Shown here: piece by piece, positions 60,267 to 64,000 of the stretch | How positions within the stretch are numbered: the first letter of the stretch is position 1 | How the letters are laid out: each line of letters starts with the position of its first letter | DNA from: Gemmatimonas sp. | GTDB lineage: Bacteria; Gemmatimonadota; Gemmatimonadetes; Gemmatimonadales; Gemmatimonadaceae | Length of the DNA stretch: 64,000 nucleotides | Direction: 5' to 3' | NCBI GenBank assembly: GCA_021154325.1 | Contig: JAJKIR010000206.1 | Location: 1 to 64,000 of the forward strand | Made by a program: the position numbers and the translations under genes | Notes under the pieces: generated by a model | Database searches by the model: none | The model's input: only the letters and a program-made list of their open reading frames with translations | What the model was told of the DNA's origin: nothing

Positions 60267-61257
60267 TACAGTGACCGCGGGGGCTGTGCCATTTCTCACG
60301 CCAGCGTCCAGACGGATCGCGTTGCACCAGCGCGTACGACATCCCATCACCATAGTCGCGGCCCAGCACGAGCATCGGCTGCGCATCCGGCGTCGGTCGA
60401 GCGAGCGCGAGCACCTCGCGGCTCTCGACCGTCTCCTCCGCCCCCTGCGACCGATCGTAGTATGCCAACGTGAAGCGCTCCTCCCGTCGACTGCTGTCGC
60501 GCTCGGCGATGATGAGCGTTCGCTCCTCGAAGGGCCGCGCTTCCTGATTGATGTGCCTAACGAGATTTGTGACAATCCCCTCGGCGCCTGGCCCGGCATG
60601 AAATCGCCACAGCGAGGTCACCGTAAACGGGAGCCCGGTGAATCGATCGCCCGCGCTCGTCGGCAACGCCGAGGCGAGCCGAGTGACCTCGGCCGCCAGG
60701 CGCGCAGAGTCGACGCGACTCATGCTCTCGATCGAATCCATGCGAACGGGTTGAACGGCCGCGCCGACGAAGCCGACGCTCCAGGGGGCGAGCGTTGTCC
60801 CATTGCGAGCGCTCTGAATCGCCCACGCGGGCCAACCAGTGCACTCTGAATCGTCCTCACCCTTCGGCGAACGGACTTCCTGGAGAATTCCGAGTTGTAC
60901 CGAGTCGCTCCGACCGACCAGGGTGGCGGGCGTGGAGCGAATCGCGATGGCCTCTCGTTGGGTGATCGTGTCCGCGCCCGCGCGCGCTGAGTCACCGAGA
61001 ACTATTGTCGCGAGATCCGGCGTTGCACCGGCAACGAGGAGGACAGGACCCAGGTGAGCATCCCACGTAGTCGCCGCTTGCGGTGAGGCGGACCCGATCG
61101 CTGCGGGACGGAGAGGAACAGCCGAATCGATCGGCGGCGCGGCGCGAGGCCGCTCGCATGCGGCCATTGCGAGACCGAGAGCGGCGAGCCACGCGCTCAC
61201 GAGTCGACCTGCGCGAGCGTGCGCGCCAGGGCGTGTTACGATCCCACGAGGCAGCAT
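60262..61257 (-). CDS. Hypothetical lipoprotein
   Basis: 331 residues from the ATG at 61257 (MLPRGIVTRPGAHARAGRL); lipobox AMAAC after a hydrophobic segment. Mature part is soluble, mixed alpha/beta, with GPVLLVAGATPDLATIVLGDSARA, a conserved-looking DSECTGWPAWAI and ending KWHSPRGHCK with a terminal Cys. A disulphide is possible (two Cys). I do not recognise the family. Convergent with permease 2. The ORF track adds 8 residues at the front. Confidence 0.7.
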   Translation of the reverse strand: MLPRGIVTRPGAHARAGRLVSAWLAALGLAMAACERPRAAPPIDSAVPLRPAAIGSASPQAATTWDAHLGPVLLVAGATPDLATIVLGDSARAGADTITQREAIAIRSTPATLVGRSDSVQLGILQEVRSPKGEDDSECTGWPAWAIQSARNGTTLAPWSVGFVGAAVQPVRMDSIESMSRVDSARLAAEVTRLASALPTSAGDRFTGLPFTVTSLWRFHAGPGAEGIVTNLVRHINQEARPFEERTLIIAERDSSRREERFTLAYYDRSQGAEETVESREVLALARPTPDAQPMLVLGRDYGDGMSYALVQRDPSGRWREKWHSPRGHCK

Positions 61258-61415
61258 GTCGATGCGGCGGAAGAGAGGCATCGGTCGTAATTTGGACCCG
61301 CCGATGAACCCGTCAATGAGACGTGGTGCATGTGCGCTACGTCACGCGACGTATCCCTCGATATAACCGGGTTGGAGAGGTTCCGAAATTGTCACCAATG
61401 AGGGAGTAACGCCCA

Positions 61416-62864
61416 GTGGCGCACCCACAGCATGCAGTTCCTGCTCTCGAACCCGGCGGCGAGATACGACCCGTCGTTCGCGCACCGGCCAGCGAGCGTT
61501 GGGGTTGGGCTCTTTACGACTTCTCGAATACGATCTTCTCGATGAACGTCGCCACACTGTACTTCGCGGTGTGGATAGTGAGCGATTTGGGATCGACGGA
61601 TCTCGTTTACGCCATGGCCAATGCCGCGGCGTCCGTGCTGATGGTCGTTGCGATTCCCGTGCTCGGTGCAATCTCGGATGCACGGCGCCGTCGAAAGCCA
61701 TGGGTGGTGTGGTTCACGATCGCATCATGCTTGGCCTGTGCGGCGATCGGCATCGTGGGACAAACCACGATCCCCCTCGTTGGCGAAGGAATCGGCCGTC
61801 CCGCCTCCGTGCCACCGGGATGGCATGTCAGTGTGATGACGCTTCTTCCCGTCCTCATCGCATTTGCCATTGCGAACTTCGCCTATCAGGCAGCGCAGCC
61901 TTTTTACAACGCAATGCTCCCTGAGCTGGTGCCCGTCGAAGAGCAGGGGAGACTCTCCGGCCTCGGTGTGGCCGTGGGATACGTCGGCTCAATCTTCGGC
62001 GTTCTGCTGGTACAACCCTTTTTCGCCGGCGGTTGGCCCCCGTTGATTCCCAAGTTCACCGACGGCGTGAACAACACGCTCCATACGCTGGTGCCGTTTA
62101 CCGCCGTCGGTGGACGCGTTGCCACCTTCGTCCCGACTGGGCTGCTGTTTCTAATCTTCTCGTTGCCGCTGTTTCTATTCTGCCGCGATCACAACCCGGC
62201 GCCTGCTGGCACGCGCGTGAATTGGCGGAAGGCATTCCGCGACGTGAAGGAGACAATCACCCAGGCACGGCGGCATCCCGGCGCGCTTCGATTCATCATT
62301 ACGTCACTCGTCTATCAGGACGCGATCGGGACGATCGTCAGCTTCATGACACTTTATGCTGTGCGCGCGATCGGCTTTCGACGGGGAACAGAGGTCACTC
62401 TGTTCGTGGTGTTGACGATCCCCGCGATCTTCGGCAGCTACGTCTACGGACATATGGTCGACCGGATCGGGGCCAAGCGGTCACTGTCGATCACGCTCTG
62501 GATCTGGTTCGCATTGCTCGTTGCCATGATGTTGGTCAACTCGCAGTCGGCCTTTTGGCTCGTCGGATTGGCGATTGGCTTGAACTTCGGCGGCGTGAAT
62601 GCAATCGAGCGGCCGCTACTGCTCTCGCTCATCCCCGACGTCGAAGCCGGGCGGTATTTCAGTCTGATGCTGCTCTCCGCTCGCGTCGCGGCGATCATTG
62701 GGCCGCTGCTCTGGGGCCTAACGACGCTCGCGCTCGAAGGGACCTTCGGGACAAGCCTGGCCTACCGCGCCGCGGTCTTCGTCGTTGCGCTCATGTTCTT
62801 GATCGCCCTCTGGATCTTGAAGGGCGTTCCCGATCGTCGGCCTCAGGGACTCAGAGCCGCCTGA
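61416..62864 (+). CDS. MFS transporter, Atg22/UMF1 family
   Basis: 482 residues with a GTG start and GAGGGAG upstream. Twelve helices. The signature WALYDFSNTIFSMNVATLYF and FAYQAAQPFYNAMLPELVP match the UMF1/Atg22-like MFS family, first known from vacuolar amino-acid efflux. SGLGVAVGYVGSIFGVLLVQPFF is typical of helix 4-5. Bacterial substrates are unknown. The stop overlaps the ATG of the acyltransferase (TGATG), so the two are one operon. Confidence 0.9.
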   Translation: MAHPQHAVPALEPGGEIRPVVRAPASERWGWALYDFSNTIFSMNVATLYFAVWIVSDLGSTDLVYAMANAAASVLMVVAIPVLGAISDARRRRKPWVVWFTIASCLACAAIGIVGQTTIPLVGEGIGRPASVPPGWHVSVMTLLPVLIAFAIANFAYQAAQPFYNAMLPELVPVEEQGRLSGLGVAVGYVGSIFGVLLVQPFFAGGWPPLIPKFTDGVNNTLHTLVPFTAVGGRVATFVPTGLLFLIFSLPLFLFCRDHNPAPAGTRVNWRKAFRDVKETITQARRHPGALRFIITSLVYQDAIGTIVSFMTLYAVRAIGFRRGTEVTLFVVLTIPAIFGSYVYGHMVDRIGAKRSLSITLWIWFALLVAMMLVNSQSAFWLVGLAIGLNFGGVNAIERPLLLSLIPDVEAGRYFSLMLLSARVAAIIGPLLWGLTTLALEGTFGTSLAYRAAVFVVALMFLIALWILKGVPDRRPQGLRAA

Positions 62865-64000
62865 TGCTGTACGCGCTCCTGAGAAGCATCGCCGGCATCG
62901 CATTGCGATGGTTCTACCGCCGCATCGACGTCATTGGGCTCGAGCGCTTGCCACGGAACGCGCCACTCCTGCTGGTCTGCAACCATCCCAATGCGCTGGT
63001 CGATGCGATGCTCGTCGCGTGGGCGGTGCCGCGTCGCGTGGTGCTCACCGCGAAGGCAACGTTATTCGGGCATCGGGCGCTCGCGACTCTGCTTACCTGG
63101 ATTGGCGTCGTGCCACTGGTCCGCCGGAGTGACATCGAGAGCGGGCAGGTTCGAGGGGGACGAGATCCGCAGCGAAACGCGCGCGCATTCGGCGCGTTGC
63201 GCGCCGTGCTTCGCCGCGGCGGAGCCGTGGTCATCTTTCCCGAAGGAATCTCGCACGACCATCCGTCCCTGGCGCCGCTGAAGACCGGCGCGGCTCGCGT
63301 CGCGCTCGAGGCACGTGACGAAGCGCAGGTCGGCAATCTCCATATCGTGCCCATCGGCCTGACCTTCGAGCACAAGGAAACACCCCGGACACGCGTCCTC
63401 GTGCAGATCGGCGAGCCGATCGCTCTCGATCATTGGCGCGCCGACGGTGAAACCGCCGTCGCCCGTCTCACCGAAGAGATCGATTCACGACTGCGAAGAG
63501 TCACTCTCAATTACGAAACGGTCGATGATGCCGGTCGTGCACGGGCGCTCTCGTCACACCTTGCGGCGCTGTGGCGCGAGGAGCTCGAATCCGTCGGCCG
63601 GCCGCGGTCCCTGCGTGTAGACGTCTCACTCGCCGCGCGAATCGAGGAGGCAAGAGTCGCCCTCTCGAGGAATGCCGATGACACCCTCCGCGCCCGCGCC
63701 GACTCGCTCGTGCGCGCCATCGCGGAGCTCGAGGACGTACTGCGCCGACATGGCGTGGCACTCGAAGATGTGAGCGTTTCCTCCGAAGGACGTCACGCAC
63801 TGCCGTTCGTCCTTCGCGAAGCCTGGATCATTGTTCTCGGCGGGCCGATCGCCGTTTGGGGGATGATCAACCACTGGATTCCCTTCAACGCGGCGCGCAT
63901 GATCGCTCGGCGCTCGGTCGAGAGCGCGGCGGATCCCGCTATGCGCACGATCGTAGCTGGTGCCGGGCTCGTTCTTGGCTTCTACGCCGTACAAGGTGTC
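62864..64000 (+). CDS. PlsC-type lysophospholipid/glycerol-3-phosphate acyltransferase, runs off the window
   Basis: At least 379 residues from the ATG at 62864; open to the last base, so it is missing from the ORF track. N-terminal YALLRSIAGIALRWFYRRIDVIG, then motif I NHPNALVD (the HxxxxxD form of some PlsC-like enzymes), motif II VPLVRRSD, motif III FPEGISHD, and PIGLTFEHKE after it. A central charged helical domain follows, then a hydrophobic segment AWIIVLGGPIAVWGMINHWIP and another at the end, so the C-terminus is membrane-embedded. Transfers acyl chains to glycerol-phosphate backbones in phospholipid synthesis; the exact acceptor is unknown. Confidence 0.85.
   Translation, partial: MLYALLRSIAGIALRWFYRRIDVIGLERLPRNAPLLLVCNHPNALVDAMLVAWAVPRRVVLTAKATLFGHRALATLLTWIGVVPLVRRSDIESGQVRGGRDPQRNARAFGALRAVLRRGGAVVIFPEGISHDHPSLAPLKTGAARVALEARDEAQVGNLHIVPIGLTFEHKETPRTRVLVQIGEPIALDHWRADGETAVARLTEEIDSRLRRVTLNYETVDDAGRARALSSHLAALWREELESVGRPRSLRVDVSLAARIEEARVALSRNADDTLRARADSLVRAIAELEDVLRRHGVALEDVSVSSEGRHALPFVLREAWIIVLGGPIAVWGMINHWIPFNAARMIARRSVESAADPAMRTIVAGAGLVLGFYAVQGV

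Overview
The window is about 64 kb of dense, high-GC bacterial chromosome (GC judged by eye to be in the mid-60s percent). It has many 4-bp ATGA/GTGA gene overlaps, GTG starts and good Shine-Dalgarno sites. The gene content (TolB-like lipoprotein, LigD ligase-polymerase, many lipoproteins and outer-membrane barrels, two cold-shock proteins, IspG, a mnmG-parAB region) fits a Gram-negative soil-type bacterium. I favour Gemmatimonadota, but this is inference; no rRNA or marker tree is available here. I see no rRNA, tRNA, insertion sequence, prophage or CRISPR array, so this looks like core chromosome.

Layout. 0-8 kb: end of an S41 protease, a TolB-like lipoprotein, a fold-back heptad repeat, MBL hydrolase plus aldo/keto reductase, a fatty-acid desaturase, YggX-like iron protein coupled to a GH3 glycosidase. 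8-15.8 kb: LigD with a small partner, cold-shock protein, small zinc ribbons, an SPFH protein, a Ser/Lys/Arg-rich basic protein, an alpha/beta hydrolase and a Crp-type regulator. 16-23 kb: a tail-anchored protein whose N-terminal domain resembles the catalytic domain of [FeFe] hydrogenases, an M28 peptidase, and an operon of phosphatase, Smr-domain protein and methyltransferase. 23-30 kb: an arginine regulon made of argC-argB-argD-argA(GNAT) on the minus strand, diverging from argR-argG-argH, with two ARG-box-like operators. 30-46 kb: outer-membrane protein, second csp, ispG, HD hydrolase, a Wzz-like protein with a degenerate kinase domain, cupredoxin lipoprotein, HisA-like plus HisN, an active/inactive M16 peptidase pair, murB, a large outer-membrane barrel, ABC-F and an ArsC-like protein without its cysteine. 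46-54 kb: YheT hydrolase, NfeD-like protein, mnmG, SIMPL protein, then parA-parB preceded by two parS sites, which suggests proximity to the replication origin. 53-64 kb: a BMP-family nucleoside-type ABC transporter (binding lipoprotein, Nif3-like protein, ATPase, two permeases) interrupted by an opposite-strand MFS gene, then a lipoprotein, an Atg22/UMF1-type MFS protein and a PlsC-type acyltransferase running off the end.

The two signals that looked least ordinary are (1) a dispersed non-palindromic octamer GCCTAACG/CGTTAGGC, which I found 32 times by reading both strands, all inside coding sequence or stop codons and far above simple expectation; and (2) the hydrogenase-like, tail-anchored protein at 16.0-17.6 kb. 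Other points of interest are stop-codon-bearing inverted repeats at convergent gene ends, several catalytically degenerate paralogues, and tandem palindromes upstream of csp.
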